A DNA stretch of 64,000 nucleotides from Bacteroides mediterraneensis (GTDB lineage Bacteria; Bacteroidota; Bacteroidia; Bacteroidales; Bacteroidaceae): positions 1,488,001 to 1,552,000 of the forward strand of contig NZ_DAJPEN010000001.1 in assembly GCF_025993685.1 (NCBI RefSeq), in the 5' to 3' direction. The translations under genes were made by a program, and so were the position numbers. Shown here piece after piece: positions 8,455 to 17,060 of this stretch. Under the pieces are notes generated by a model that worked only from the letters and a program-made list of their open reading frames with translations, ran no database searches and was not told where the DNA came from. The stretch's first letter is position 1. Each line of letters begins with the position of its first letter.

Positions 8455-9321
8455 ATGAACATTATCAGAAATACAGAGTTCGGGGGTGAACGCCCTTTGT
8501 TTGAATCACATGACCTTCGTCTGGAAAACGTAATTATCCGCGCCGGGGAATCGGCCATCAAGGAGTGCAGTAACATTGAAGCTTTTGAATGTAGGTTTGA
8601 AGGCAACTATCCATTCTGGCACGTCCATGGTTTCAAAATCGAGCGTTGCTATTTCGATGTGGGAGGACGGTCGGCGTTATGGTATTCCGACCATCTGGAA
8701 ATGAAGGATACTGTGATTGATGCCCCCAAAATGTTCCGCGAGATGAGTGAGATTGACATTGAAAACGTCACGATGAACGATGCCGATGAGGTGTTCTGGC
8801 GTTGCAACGGTATCCGTGTCAGGAACCTTAAATTGCATGGAGGAACCTATCCTTTCATGTTCAGCAATGATATTTATGTGGACGGACTGGAAAGCGACAG
8901 CAAGTATGTTTTCCAGTATGTGAAGAATGTGGAAATTCACAATGCCAAAATTACCACCAAGGATGCCTTCTGGGAGGTAGAGAATGTGACCATCTACGAT
9001 TCAGAGCTTCACGGAGAATACCTTGGCTGGCACTCCAGAAACCTCCGTCTGGTGAACTGTCACATCACAGGCGAACAGCCGCTTTGCTATGCACACGACC
9101 TTGTACTGGAAAACTGTACGTTTGGGCCGGACTGTGACCGGGCTTTTGAGTATAGCACGTTGAATGCCGATATCCGCGGTGCCATAACCAACATCAAGAA
9201 CCCGACATCGGGACGTATCGTAGCCGACGAGTACGGCTCGATAACCATTGATGAGAATATCAAGGCTCCCGCCGACTGTGAAATCCGGCTGAGAGATGAA
9301 CGCACTTGCTTTACCGACTAA
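8455..9321 (+). CDS. DUF3737 family beta-helix protein
   Basis: A 288-residue DUF3737 protein, predicted to be a right-handed beta-helix from its repeated short strands (for example FECRFEG, ERCYFDVGG, LRLVNCHI, LENCTFG). There is no signal peptide. The biochemical function is not established in the family. The start ATG at 8455 was chosen because the N-terminus MNIIRNTEFGG is conserved in the paralogue at 40773, which is nearly identical throughout. It lies 12 bp before the PatB/MalY-like gene, as in the second copy, so this gene pair is a stable unit. Confidence 0.88.
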   Translation: MNIIRNTEFGGERPLFESHDLRLENVIIRAGESAIKECSNIEAFECRFEGNYPFWHVHGFKIERCYFDVGGRSALWYSDHLEMKDTVIDAPKMFREMSEIDIENVTMNDADEVFWRCNGIRVRNLKLHGGTYPFMFSNDIYVDGLESDSKYVFQYVKNVEIHNAKITTKDAFWEVENVTIYDSELHGEYLGWHSRNLRLVNCHITGEQPLCYAHDLVLENCTFGPDCDRAFEYSTLNADIRGAITNIKNPTSGRIVADEYGSITIDENIKAPADCEIRLRDERTCFTD

Positions 9322-9333
9322 AATGTAAGGACT

Positions 9334-10512
9334 ATGAAATACGACTTTGATGAAATTATTCCTCGCCGGGGAACCAACTCTTATAAGTGGGACAGTCTGC
9401 CGGCAAGTAAGGATATACTTCCTCTTTGGGTAGCCGATATGGATTTCCGTACGGCCCCTGCAATTACCGAAGCGCTGGCCAGACGTGTAGCGCACGGCAT
9501 ATTCGGGTATGTGCGTGTGCCCGATGAATACTATACGGCGGTAATCTGCTGGTTTGAAAGGCGTCATCACTGGACCTTCCGTAAAGAATGGATGCTATAC
9601 ACTTCTGGAGTAGTGCCGGCTGTATCTGCTGTCATCAAGGCTCTGACAGAACCGGGTGACGGGGTGGTTGTGCAGACTCCCGTGTACAACTGTTTCTTCT
9701 CGTCCATCCGTAACAACGGGTGCCGCATTGTCGCCAATCCTTTGATATACGAGGACGGTACATATCATATCGACTTTGATGACCTGGAACGCAAGGTGAA
9801 AGATCCGGGCGTGAAACTGTTGCTTTTGTGTAACCCGCATAATCCGGCAGGACGTGTATGGACCCGTGAGGAGTTGCGCCGGATAGGAGAGGTTTGCCTG
9901 CGGAATAATGTGACCGTTCTATCGGACGAGATACATTGCGAGCTTGTTTTTCCCGGATATACCTATACGCCGTATGCATCTCTCGGCGAGGAGCATCTGT
10001 GGAATTCGGTCACCTGCGTGTCGCCCAGCAAATCCTTCAATATTGCAGGATTGCAGATAGCCAGTATCATCGCCCGCGATGAGGCCATCCGTCAGCGGAT
10101 AGACCGCGCCATCAACATCAACGAGGTGTGCGATGTCAATCCTTTCGGAGTCGAGGCTACCATCGCCGCTTATAATGAAGGAGAGGACTGGCTTATGCAA
10201 CTGTTGGACTATCTGAAGGGCAACTATGACTTTCTACGAGATTTCTTCCATACGTATCTGCCGGAGATACCGGTGACGAGGCTGGAAGGAACCTATCTGG
10301 TATGGACAGATTGCAGGATGTTCAATCTGCCATCCGATACATTGCAGACCCGGCTGTTGGAAGAAACCGGACTCTGGCTCAACAGCGGTACCATGTACGG
10401 AACCGAAGGAGAAGGATTCTTGCGCTGGAACATCGCCTGTCCGCGTGCGGTATTGCAGGATGCCCTGTCGCGCTTCAAGAGCTTTGTCGATGCCTTGAAA
10501 ACGGAAGGTTAA
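9334..10512 (+). CDS. PatB/MalY-type PLP-dependent C-S lyase (aminotransferase fold)
   Basis: A 392-residue fold-type I PLP enzyme of the MalY/PatB group, expected to cleave cystathionine or related C-S bonds to give thiol, pyruvate and ammonia. Visible features are [10 protein letters not shown] near the N-terminus, the NPHNPAGRVW segment, the DEIHCEL segment with the PLP-contacting Asp, and the Schiff-base lysine, Lys233, in SPSKSFNIAGLQ. All are intact. The second copy at 41652 has lost the part from the NPHNPAG segment through this lysine, so this is the only complete version in the window. It follows DUF3737 closely and precedes the MATE pump. Confidence 0.9.
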   Translation: MKYDFDEIIPRRGTNSYKWDSLPASKDILPLWVADMDFRTAPAITEALARRVAHGIFGYVRVPDEYYTAVICWFERRHHWTFRKEWMLYTSGVVPAVSAVIKALTEPGDGVVVQTPVYNCFFSSIRNNGCRIVANPLIYEDGTYHIDFDDLERKVKDPGVKLLLLCNPHNPAGRVWTREELRRIGEVCLRNNVTVLSDEIHCELVFPGYTYTPYASLGEEHLWNSVTCVSPSKSFNIAGLQIASIIARDEAIRQRIDRAININEVCDVNPFGVEATIAAYNEGEDWLMQLLDYLKGNYDFLRDFFHTYLPEIPVTRLEGTYLVWTDCRMFNLPSDTLQTRLLEETGLWLNSGTMYGTEGEGFLRWNIACPRAVLQDALSRFKSFVDALKTEG

Positions 10513-10582
10513 TAAGATAATATGGAATGTAGCTTGACTTGTGGTAAAACATTCAGGCTTATCAGAAATCAGAAATGAAAAA

Positions 10583-12019
10583 ATGGCAAAGGAAACGAAA
10601 ACCGACATATTGCTTGACCTTATCCGCGACGGCCGTCCGATGACCTTGCGGCAACAGCTGCGTCTGACCGTAGAACTCAGCGTTCCGGCCATTATTGCAC
10701 AGTTGTCTTCCATTATCATGCAGTATATCGATGCGGCCATGGTGGGGCGTATCGGCGCAGAGGCATCCGCTTCCATCGGACTGGTATCGACCACCACATG
10801 GCTTTTCTGGGGACTCTGCACGGCCGCCGCCACCGGATTCTCCGTACAGGTGGCCCACAAAGTCGGAGCAGGCGACCTGAAGGGAGCACGCATGATTCTG
10901 CTGCAGTCACTTGCCGGCACACTGGCCTTCAGTCTGCTGCTGGCCGTATTGGGTGCGGGTATCAGTTCTGCGCTGCCGGCATGGCTGGGAGGTGATGTTT
11001 CCATCCGTCGGGATGCTTCCCTTTATTTTTTCATATTTTCCATTTTCCTGCCTGTCCTGCAAATGATTTTTCTGGCAGGCGGCATGCTGCGGTGTAGTGG
11101 AAATATGCGCATCCCCAGCCTGCTGGGTGTCATCATGTGCGTACTGGATGTGGTATTCAACTTCTTTCTGATTTTCCCGACACGCGGATGCAGTGTGGCA
11201 GGCGTGCAGTTCATCCTGCCGGGAGCCGGACTTGGCGTGAGCGGTGCTGCGCTGGGTACGGCTGCCGCAGAGACGGTTGCCGCCGGTGTGTTGCTGTGGT
11301 ATCTCCTGACACGTTCAGAGAAACTGAAATACCACAGCCGGGAAGACAAGTTCCGACTGAAAGCCGAAACCTTCAGGAAAGCATTCCGTATCGGTTTTCC
11401 GATGGGAATAGAACATGTGGTCATTTGCGGTGCCCAGATTCTGACGACGGTCATCGTTGCGCCGCTCGGCGTTTTTGCCATTGCTGCCAATTCTTTTGCC
11501 ATTACGGCTGAGAGCCTCTGCTATATGCCCGGCTACGGAATTGCCGATGCGGCCACCACGCTTGTAGGCCAGAGTATCGGAGCCGGCCGGAAGAAGCTGA
11601 CCCGTAGTTTTGCCCATATTACCGTACTGATGGGGATGGCTATCATGGGCGTAATGGGTATCCTCATGTATCTGTTTGCCCCTCAGATTATCGGAATGAT
11701 GACCCCTGTGGAGGAAATCCGTATGTTGGGGGTGATGGCATTACGCATCGAGGCCTTTGCCGAGCCCATGTTTGCAGCCTCTATTGTCGCTTACGGGGTC
11801 TTTGTCGGAGCTGCCGACACACTTGTACCATGTCTGATGAATTTCTTCAGCATTTGGGCCGTACGTCTGACCTTAGCTGCCTGGCTCGCTCCAACCTTAG
11901 GTCTGCAAGGCGTATGGATTGCCATGTGTGTAGAGTTGTGTTTTCGTGGATGCATCTTCCTTGTACGTTTGAAACGTGGGAAATGGCTGAAATTCCATAA
12001 GATACAAAATCGGGGATAG
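10583..12019 (+). CDS. MATE family efflux transporter
   Basis: A 478-residue MATE-type cation/drug antiporter with about twelve helices in two halves. Typical family segments are VPAIIAQLSSIIMQYIDAAM near the N-terminus, GFSVQVAH, and in the second half GYGIADAATTLVGQSIGAG. ATG at 10583 was preferred to a GTG 14 codons upstream. It replaces, in this block, the EamA and DUF418 genes found after the lyase in the paralogous block. The stop is two bases before operator C, so its 3' end abuts the next promoter without a visible terminator. Confidence 0.9.
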   Translation: MAKETKTDILLDLIRDGRPMTLRQQLRLTVELSVPAIIAQLSSIIMQYIDAAMVGRIGAEASASIGLVSTTTWLFWGLCTAAATGFSVQVAHKVGAGDLKGARMILLQSLAGTLAFSLLLAVLGAGISSALPAWLGGDVSIRRDASLYFFIFSIFLPVLQMIFLAGGMLRCSGNMRIPSLLGVIMCVLDVVFNFFLIFPTRGCSVAGVQFILPGAGLGVSGAALGTAAAETVAAGVLLWYLLTRSEKLKYHSREDKFRLKAETFRKAFRIGFPMGIEHVVICGAQILTTVIVAPLGVFAIAANSFAITAESLCYMPGYGIADAATTLVGQSIGAGRKKLTRSFAHITVLMGMAIMGVMGILMYLFAPQIIGMMTPVEEIRMLGVMALRIEAFAEPMFAASIVAYGVFVGAADTLVPCLMNFFSIWAVRLTLAAWLAPTLGLQGVWIAMCVELCFRGCIFLVRLKRGKWLKFHKIQNRG

Positions 12020-12020
12020 A

Positions 12021-12076
12021 GGTATAAACATCAGTAAATTATATACCGGTCCCCATCCCTTTTCAGAGTATTTTTG
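12021..12076 (+). promoter_or_regulatory. regulon operator and promoter C
   Basis: A perfect inverted repeat: GGTATA at 12021 and TATACC ending at 12047. It is followed after 21 bp by TATTTTTG at 12069-12076. Its leader is nearly identical to that of promoter D (44609), including the run to the ATG, which shows that the two loci are duplicates. Confidence 0.85.
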
Positions 12077-12113
12077 CAATAGAATCAATAAGTGAAAAGC
12101 AAAAAAAATTGAT

Positions 12114-12740
12114 ATGAAAAGGAACTTGTACGTTAAACTTAATAATGAATATATTAAGAAGAATAAACCGTCAATTGTACTGGGAACCTGGTCGTGGGGC
12201 ACAGGGGTAGCCGGTGGTGACCAGATCTTTGGGAATCATCTCGGAGAGAAAGAACTGCGTCTGGTCTTTGAGGAAGCGATGAAGAACGGGCTGAATCTGT
12301 GGGATTCGGCTGTAGTCTATGGCATGGGAGCATCAGAAACCATGCTTTCCATCTTTACCCGTGAGTATCCGCGTAATGAGGTGCTTGTCTCCACCAAGTT
12401 TACGCTCCAGATTGCGAATGAGAAGGCTGAAAATCCCGTGGCAGAGGATATTCCGATGTATTATTTCGGATTCTCTGCACAAATCAAGAGTGTCATAGAC
12501 AGATTCTACGCCATTAATGGGCGAATAAAAGGGGCTCCCAAAAAGACGGCCTTCCTGATGGCGTATGCCAATAGCGCGTACAAAGATGCTGAAGCCATGC
12601 GAGTTCATTACGCTACCTTGGCAGGTTATCTTGGCTGGAGAGATATGGGGTCGGTCATAGCACCAGGTGTATGGACTGCCGGTTCCATAAGAAACACAAC
12701 ATACGGAGATGAAGCCTATCAGCTCGGTAAAAGTTTGTAA
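12114..12740 (+). pseudogene. aldo-keto reductase / flavodoxin deletion chimera
   Basis: An open frame of 208 codons in three parts. Codons 1-5 match the start of the flavin reductase gene at 44703. Codons from about 15 to 110 match the aldo-keto reductase at 46137 (VLGTWSWGTG, NLWDSAVVYG, STKF). The rest matches the C-terminal two thirds of the flavodoxin-fold gene at 48110 (PMYYFGFSAQIK to YQLGKSL). The N-terminal join also reuses the end of the gene at 45479. The AKR part lost its catalytic His and the flavodoxin part lost its phosphate loop, so normal activity of either is unlikely. It is transcribed from operator C and is open throughout, so a protein may be made. Confidence 0.85.
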
Positions 12741-12779
12741 CCATTAAAAACCATATTATCTGATATAGCATTTGAAACA

Positions 12780-13020
12780 ATGAAAGATAAAAGGGTTGCA
12801 TTAGTAACAGGTGCAGAATGGGATACAGGGCTTGCTTGCGCTGAAGCATTTGCCAAACCGGCTATATGACATTACAGGTTTTCCGGGCCAGGCAGCATAC
12901 ATAGCTTGCAGACATGCCGTAATCGGATTAATCCGTACTGCTGCCATTGATTATGCAGCGAAAGGCATCCGTATCAATGCTGTATGTCCGGGTGTAACAC
13001 CGATCATCGGAATAGGGTAA
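12780..13020 (+). pseudogene. short-chain dehydrogenase remnant
   Basis: It starts with [12 protein letters not shown], a Rossmann N-terminus, and meets a stop after about 29 codons. The C-terminal half continues in another frame with [23 protein letters not shown] and a stop at 13020. The middle of the gene is deleted. The catalytic Y-x-x-x-K reads Y-I-A-C-R, so the lysine is also replaced. This is a decayed classical SDR gene at the end of the collapsed block. Confidence 0.8.
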
Positions 13021-13099
13021 AGCGTATCCGGTGGTCGGTTTCATTTTTTGCCTTTTTTAGTGCTTATTGTTCTTGTTCAAAATGGGCAAATGTGAACTG

Positions 13100-13177
13100 T
13101 TATTTGTTCAGCATCTGTAGTTGGTTGTCGCCCATCATTCTCAGGCCTTTAATAAAGCATTTAATAAGAAGTTTCAT
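13100..13177 (-). CDS. possible 25-residue peptide
   Basis: A short frame reading MKLLIKCFIKGLRMM followed by ten polar residues. It is a basic, amphipathic-looking N-terminus with one Cys. I call it only because it lies about 30 bp after a good minus-strand promoter box (TACCTTTG) with a dyad upstream, in a region otherwise without genes. It could equally be the truncated start of a deleted gene. No function is proposed. Confidence 0.3.
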   Translation of the reverse strand: MKLLIKCFIKGLRMMGDNQLQMLNK

Positions 13178-13205
13178 TTTATGGTTGTTTTTATGTTTTA
13201 CAACA

Positions 13206-13251
13206 CAAAGGTACGCATTGTTTGTTATATGACATGTTGTATAACATATAA
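13206..13251 (-). promoter_or_regulatory. minus-strand promoter with dyad operator
   Basis: TACCTTTG on the minus strand (13206-13213) is a TAnnTTTG box. Just upstream lies TTATATG (13225-13231) with its complement CATATAA (13245-13251), and inside it GTTATA / TATAAC (13224-13245). This nested dyad covers the minus-33 region and looks like a repressor site. It could regulate the small frame at 13100-13177. Confidence 0.5.
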
Positions 13252-13347
13252 TTCTTTATGAAAGGCCTTAATACTTGATATATGTCAACCAGATGGTAGA
13301 AGCTGAATGGTTTTTCCTTTTCTGTCGTTATTTGAAAATAAAAATAG

Positions 13348-13355
13348 TATTTTTG
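13348..13355 (+). promoter_or_regulatory. minus-7 promoter box
   Basis: TATTTTTG lies 35 bp before the ATG of the aspartyl protease gene. A TTTG at 13331 is closer than the usual minus-33 spacing, so only the minus-7 element is assigned. Confidence 0.5.
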
Positions 13356-13390
13356 GCAGACCGTACTTTTGAAAGAAAAAGAATGAGAAT

Positions 13391-14335
13391 ATGAAAAAAA
13401 TGTCTTTGCTGAGTGTATGCCTTCTCTGTTTGCTGAGCCTGTCGGCTTGGGCAGAAGTAACTCCGGTCGACACGATACCTTTCGAACTGGGTGCCGACAA
13501 CCGCTTGTATGTGACAGTCTATATCAACGGGCAGGACGACCGTCCCCTGCGCTTCCTGCTGGATACGGGAGCAACGGACGTGGTGCTCAATTCCAATTCG
13601 CCGCGCACCGAAGGGCTGGCTGCCTTTACGGAAAGTGTGGAGAACGAGGGTGCCAATTCGGTGGAGACCATTCCTTCCACAGCCCCCTCTCAGGTGGTGA
13701 GGATGGGCAGCCGGGCCATTTCCGGCTTGGAACTGATAGATATTCCTTATCCACCCGATGCCTGGGACGGTGTGCTGGGACTGTCTTATCTGAGGAACTT
13801 TGATGTCCGTATCGATTATCGGCGGAAATCCATCTTCCTGTATGAATTGGGCGACGGGCAGAAGGCGGCATCGGACAAGGCTGTCAGGCTGAAGATGGAC
13901 TATCGTCTTGGAGTGCCGGTCGTTCCGGTCGGCGTGCGTGTCGGCGGAGTGGATTATCAGGTATCGGTAGAGGTAGACACGGGTTCCGACCGTGTGTTCG
14001 ACCTCAATACACCTTTCGTCCGTCGCAACAGCCTGCTGGGCACGCAGAAACCATTTGCCATCTCGCGCATAGCCGGTACGGTGAAGGAGGGCGGTGAACT
14101 TCAGAACGTGTACTTCGATTGGGTGACACTGGGAGATGCACTGACTTTGCCCCGCATACCCGGTGCTTTTTCTACAGTGATGGCAGGGGTGCAGGCCAGT
14201 GAGGCGATGGACGGCGTGTTAGGCAACAATTTCCTGCAACGCTTCAACCAGCTTTATGACTTCAAGAACAACTTCCTTTATTTGGAGGTGAACGACCGGC
14301 TTTATACTCCTTTCTATGACTTTTTGGTTCGTTGA
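13391..14335 (+). CDS. secreted retropepsin-like aspartyl protease
   Basis: A 314-residue protein with an N-terminal signal peptide (cleavage after about AWA, residue 21). It has two aspartyl motifs: FLLDTGATDVV with Asp58, and VEVDTGSDRVF with Asp196. The two-lobed arrangement and the GVLG segments after each motif (GVLGLSYL and GVLGNNFL) fit a pepsin-like or retropepsin-like periplasmic protease. The 3' end is only six bases from the convergent Dlt-like cluster. Its substrates are unknown. Confidence 0.8.
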   Translation: MKKMSLLSVCLLCLLSLSAWAEVTPVDTIPFELGADNRLYVTVYINGQDDRPLRFLLDTGATDVVLNSNSPRTEGLAAFTESVENEGANSVETIPSTAPSQVVRMGSRAISGLELIDIPYPPDAWDGVLGLSYLRNFDVRIDYRRKSIFLYELGDGQKAASDKAVRLKMDYRLGVPVVPVGVRVGGVDYQVSVEVDTGSDRVFDLNTPFVRRNSLLGTQKPFAISRIAGTVKEGGELQNVYFDWVTLGDALTLPRIPGAFSTVMAGVQASEAMDGVLGNNFLQRFNQLYDFKNNFLYLEVNDRLYTPFYDFLVR

Positions 14336-14341
14336 ACAGTC

Positions 14342-15391
14342 TCAACCCGAATGATGCGTATTATAAACCCTTTCCAGCAGCTTGTTGCCCAACAAGGGAC
14401 GATAGTGCCCTGATTCATAATAGTGGTGGTAATCTTCTGTAAATTCGTTTATGCCACTGAAATCATACACATTTTCTTTCCCGAAAATGCTTTGCAAGAA
14501 TGCTCTGTCGTCCGGATGCAGTTCTTTCTGGTTATAATCCGGACTGATGATGACACGTACCGAGGTGTCGTGACGGCGCAGGACTTTCCTGATTTCCTCC
14601 AACAGCACACGTTGCCGCTGAAACAGGACAGGCTCTTCTACCACAGCAATACCCTTCCGTTCAGGAAACTCCTGTTTACGGTTTCTCCAGTATGCCTCAC
14701 CTTCCTGCTCAATCATCTTCTCACGTGGATTGAACGAATCATTGTTCCGCGAATCACGTATCCTTCCATAAGGATTCATCTGCTTCATGTCTGGGTCCAC
14801 ACGTCCTGTGATTCTATATTTCAGATAAGGGAACAAAAAGTCCGGCATCGCGAATGCCTGCATGAATTCCATCTGCACGACAAACGGACTATCTCCCGAT
14901 ACAGCAGCCGGAAGTGCGTTGCTGTAACCGCTCAAAGGGCTAATACGTGAAAGCGAGGTACGGTTAAGAACCAGCAGCACATTCTTTATTTCTGCCCCTT
15001 CTTTCTCGAGGGCATGAAGCTTGAGACTTATCGCCTTCAAACTCTCTCCATTCCCGAAAAGACGGATGGCACGGTCGCCGGGAGCAAGATATTTTTCCCA
15101 CTCCGCACAACGGAAAGCCATGGTAGATGAATTACCCAAAATAAAAGAATTGAAATGCACGCTGTCCTTATGGTTCCGGTATATTTGCCAACCCACATGA
15201 TGTTCGTTCAGCATGACATCCGAATCATACAGGTCGTATTTGCGGAGGACCATGAAAGGATCATCATACACGTAAAGGGCCATCAAAGCCCAGAATGGGA
15301 GGGCAAACCACAGCGACTTTCGGACGAGACGCAGGAAAGCAGCGCGTTTACGGATGGGTGCGTCCGTAATAGTTTCCGGTATTTTTTCCAT
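14342..15391 (-). CDS. SGNH-like protein of a Dlt-like cluster (DltD analogue)
   Basis: A 349-residue membrane-anchored protein with one N-terminal helix (LWFALPFWALMALYVYD). The SGNH-like motif is FILGNSSTM, giving a candidate nucleophile Ser, and a C-terminal SGHYRPLLGNKLL supplies a candidate His. It resembles, in size and layout, the DltD or AlgX-like partner of MBOAT acyltransferases. The start at 15391 overlaps the MBOAT stop by one base (TGATG), so translation is coupled. It likely completes transfer of an acyl or aminoacyl group to an envelope polymer. The direct family assignment is by context. Confidence 0.65.
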   Translation of the reverse strand: MEKIPETITDAPIRKRAAFLRLVRKSLWFALPFWALMALYVYDDPFMVLRKYDLYDSDVMLNEHHVGWQIYRNHKDSVHFNSFILGNSSTMAFRCAEWEKYLAPGDRAIRLFGNGESLKAISLKLHALEKEGAEIKNVLLVLNRTSLSRISPLSGYSNALPAAVSGDSPFVVQMEFMQAFAMPDFLFPYLKYRITGRVDPDMKQMNPYGRIRDSRNNDSFNPREKMIEQEGEAYWRNRKQEFPERKGIAVVEEPVLFQRQRVLLEEIRKVLRRHDTSVRVIISPDYNQKELHPDDRAFLQSIFGKENVYDFSGINEFTEDYHHYYESGHYRPLLGNKLLERVYNTHHSG

Positions 15392-16785
15392 CAGAATTGC
15401 AGATATATGAAGTTTTCCGTGCCGAACTTGCCATAAGCAAACACGGCAAACACAATTAAATAATACACGGTCCAACGGACGAAGGCAGGCTGGTTCTCTA
15501 AACGCAGGTGCAAGTCGCCTTTGGACATAAAATAGTCATAAAGCAGTATCAGCAACCAGGCACTGCCAGCTACGATGCAGATGTGGTCGGACATGCCGAT
15601 ATTGATTTCTTTCCAGCTCGCATGAGTCTGAAAAGAGATGTTCCGCAGGAAATAGAACGCGTCTGAAACAGACTGTGCCTTGAAGAACACCAGCGATACG
15701 GCAAAAATGAGGTAGGTGCGGACAATCGAAAGCGTGGCGAACAGCCGTTCCCCGACGTGTTTCCTTACCTTGTTCCGTATTTTCTCCGTCCTCAGTTCCC
15801 ACACAATCACAAGCCCCTGAATGAATCCATAGACGGCAAATGTCCATCCCGCGCCGTGCCATATACCCAACGCGATGAAGGTCACCATGAGGCTTGCCGC
15901 CACACCTCCTTGTCCCCAACGGCGGGTAAACGATGACAAAGGAAGAAAAAGGTAATCCCGCACCCAGGAGGAAAGAGAGATATGCCAGCGGCGCCAGAAC
16001 TCAGCCGTGGTCTGGGCGGCAAAGGGATGCGCGAAGTTGGGTGACAGTTTCAACCCAAACAACATGCCTGTTCCAATCGCCATGTCCGTGTAGCCGGAGA
16101 AGTCGGCATACAGTTCGATGGGATAGAGCAAGCAAGCCATAAGCAGTTGTACACCTGAGGCGGTATGCATCGAATCGAACACACCGTCAATGTAGGGCGC
16201 TATATGGTCGGCAAGCACCAGCTTCTTCACCAGTCCTACCACAATCAGCTTCAGGCCGTAGGTCATCATGGAATAGGAGGCAGGGGAGAGTCTTCGGACT
16301 TGCGGGAGCAAATCGGCCGACCGTTCAATCGGGCCCGACAGGAACTTCATGAACAGGAGCATATAAAGCAGGAAATCCATCAGATTCCGCTCCGCCTTTT
16401 CTTCCTCCCAATAGACTTCCGTCAAGTAGCCGATGGCCTGAAAGGTGTAGAACGACATGCCCAACGGGAAAACAATGCCGGAGTTTCCGGTCAACTGGTG
16501 GGCATAGCGGAACCCAATCCAGCAGAGGACGAGAAAGGAGATACTGCTCCAGTAAATCAAGCGGGAGCCCCTTCCTTTTTCACAGGCCCGCTCAATCCGT
16601 ATCGCCGCACCGTAGGTGAAAAGACTTACGACCAGTGCCGTGACAAGAAATACGAGATTGAAGTAGCCGATGAAAACCCCACTGGCCGCAAGCAGAATCC
16701 GCTTCCGCCCTTTCTCACGGACCAAATGGTATAAGGTGAAACAGAGCAGGAGCAGCAGGACAAATTCAAGGGAAATGAATGACAT
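15391..16785 (-). CDS. MBOAT family O-acyltransferase (DltB-like)
   Basis: A 464-residue polytopic membrane O-acyltransferase with about eleven helices. The MBOAT catalytic histidine is in LGIWHGAGWTF, and the other family segments (FWRRWHISLSSWVRDYL and PIELYADFSGYTDMAIG) are complete. In Dlt systems the MBOAT passes the carrier-bound acyl group across the membrane. The gene is followed by the SGNH-like gene with a one-base overlap and preceded by the acyl carrier protein gene 13 bp away, which makes a tight operon. Confidence 0.92.
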   Translation of the reverse strand: MSFISLEFVLLLLLCFTLYHLVREKGRKRILLAASGVFIGYFNLVFLVTALVVSLFTYGAAIRIERACEKGRGSRLIYWSSISFLVLCWIGFRYAHQLTGNSGIVFPLGMSFYTFQAIGYLTEVYWEEEKAERNLMDFLLYMLLFMKFLSGPIERSADLLPQVRRLSPASYSMMTYGLKLIVVGLVKKLVLADHIAPYIDGVFDSMHTASGVQLLMACLLYPIELYADFSGYTDMAIGTGMLFGLKLSPNFAHPFAAQTTAEFWRRWHISLSSWVRDYLFLPLSSFTRRWGQGGVAASLMVTFIALGIWHGAGWTFAVYGFIQGLVIVWELRTEKIRNKVRKHVGERLFATLSIVRTYLIFAVSLVFFKAQSVSDAFYFLRNISFQTHASWKEINIGMSDHICIVAGSAWLLILLYDYFMSKGDLHLRLENQPAFVRWTVYYLIVFAVFAYGKFGTENFIYLQF

Positions 16786-16798
16786 CGCTTCTCCCTCC

Positions 16799-17041
16799 TT
16801 ATTTGGCCTTATTCAGGATAGTATGGCACAGATCGCCCACGTTTTTCAGTTTCACTATCTCACGAAACGTGAAACGCACGCCGAACTTTTTCTCAATCTC
16901 GGTGAGCAGTACCATGTTGGTCAGCGAATCCCATCCCTCCACGTCGTGGGCCGTGGTGCTTTCGGTCAAGGTGATGTTGTCTCTCTTCAATACTTTTCTG
17001 AATATTCCGTTCAGGGTTTCCAATAATTCTTTCGTTTCCAT
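16799..17041 (-). CDS. acyl carrier protein (DltC-like)
   Basis: An 80-residue carrier protein. The phosphopantetheine serine is Ser39 in EGWDSLTNMV, and the helix LLTEIEKKFGVRF follows. It is probably loaded by the adenylating enzyme encoded 19 bp upstream and unloaded by the MBOAT downstream. The length and acidic nature match DltC or fatty-acid ACP, and the context favours the former. Confidence 0.92.
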   Translation of the reverse strand: METKELLETLNGIFRKVLKRDNITLTESTTAHDVEGWDSLTNMVLLTEIEKKFGVRFTFREIVKLKNVGDLCHTILNKAK

Positions 17042-17060
17042 ATACTTGATTGTTTTTGAG

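Noticed and set aside
15933..16734. Long antisense frames over the MBOAT gene
   Set aside because: They mirror the codon pattern of a clear membrane acyltransferase and have no domain or ribosome site of their own.
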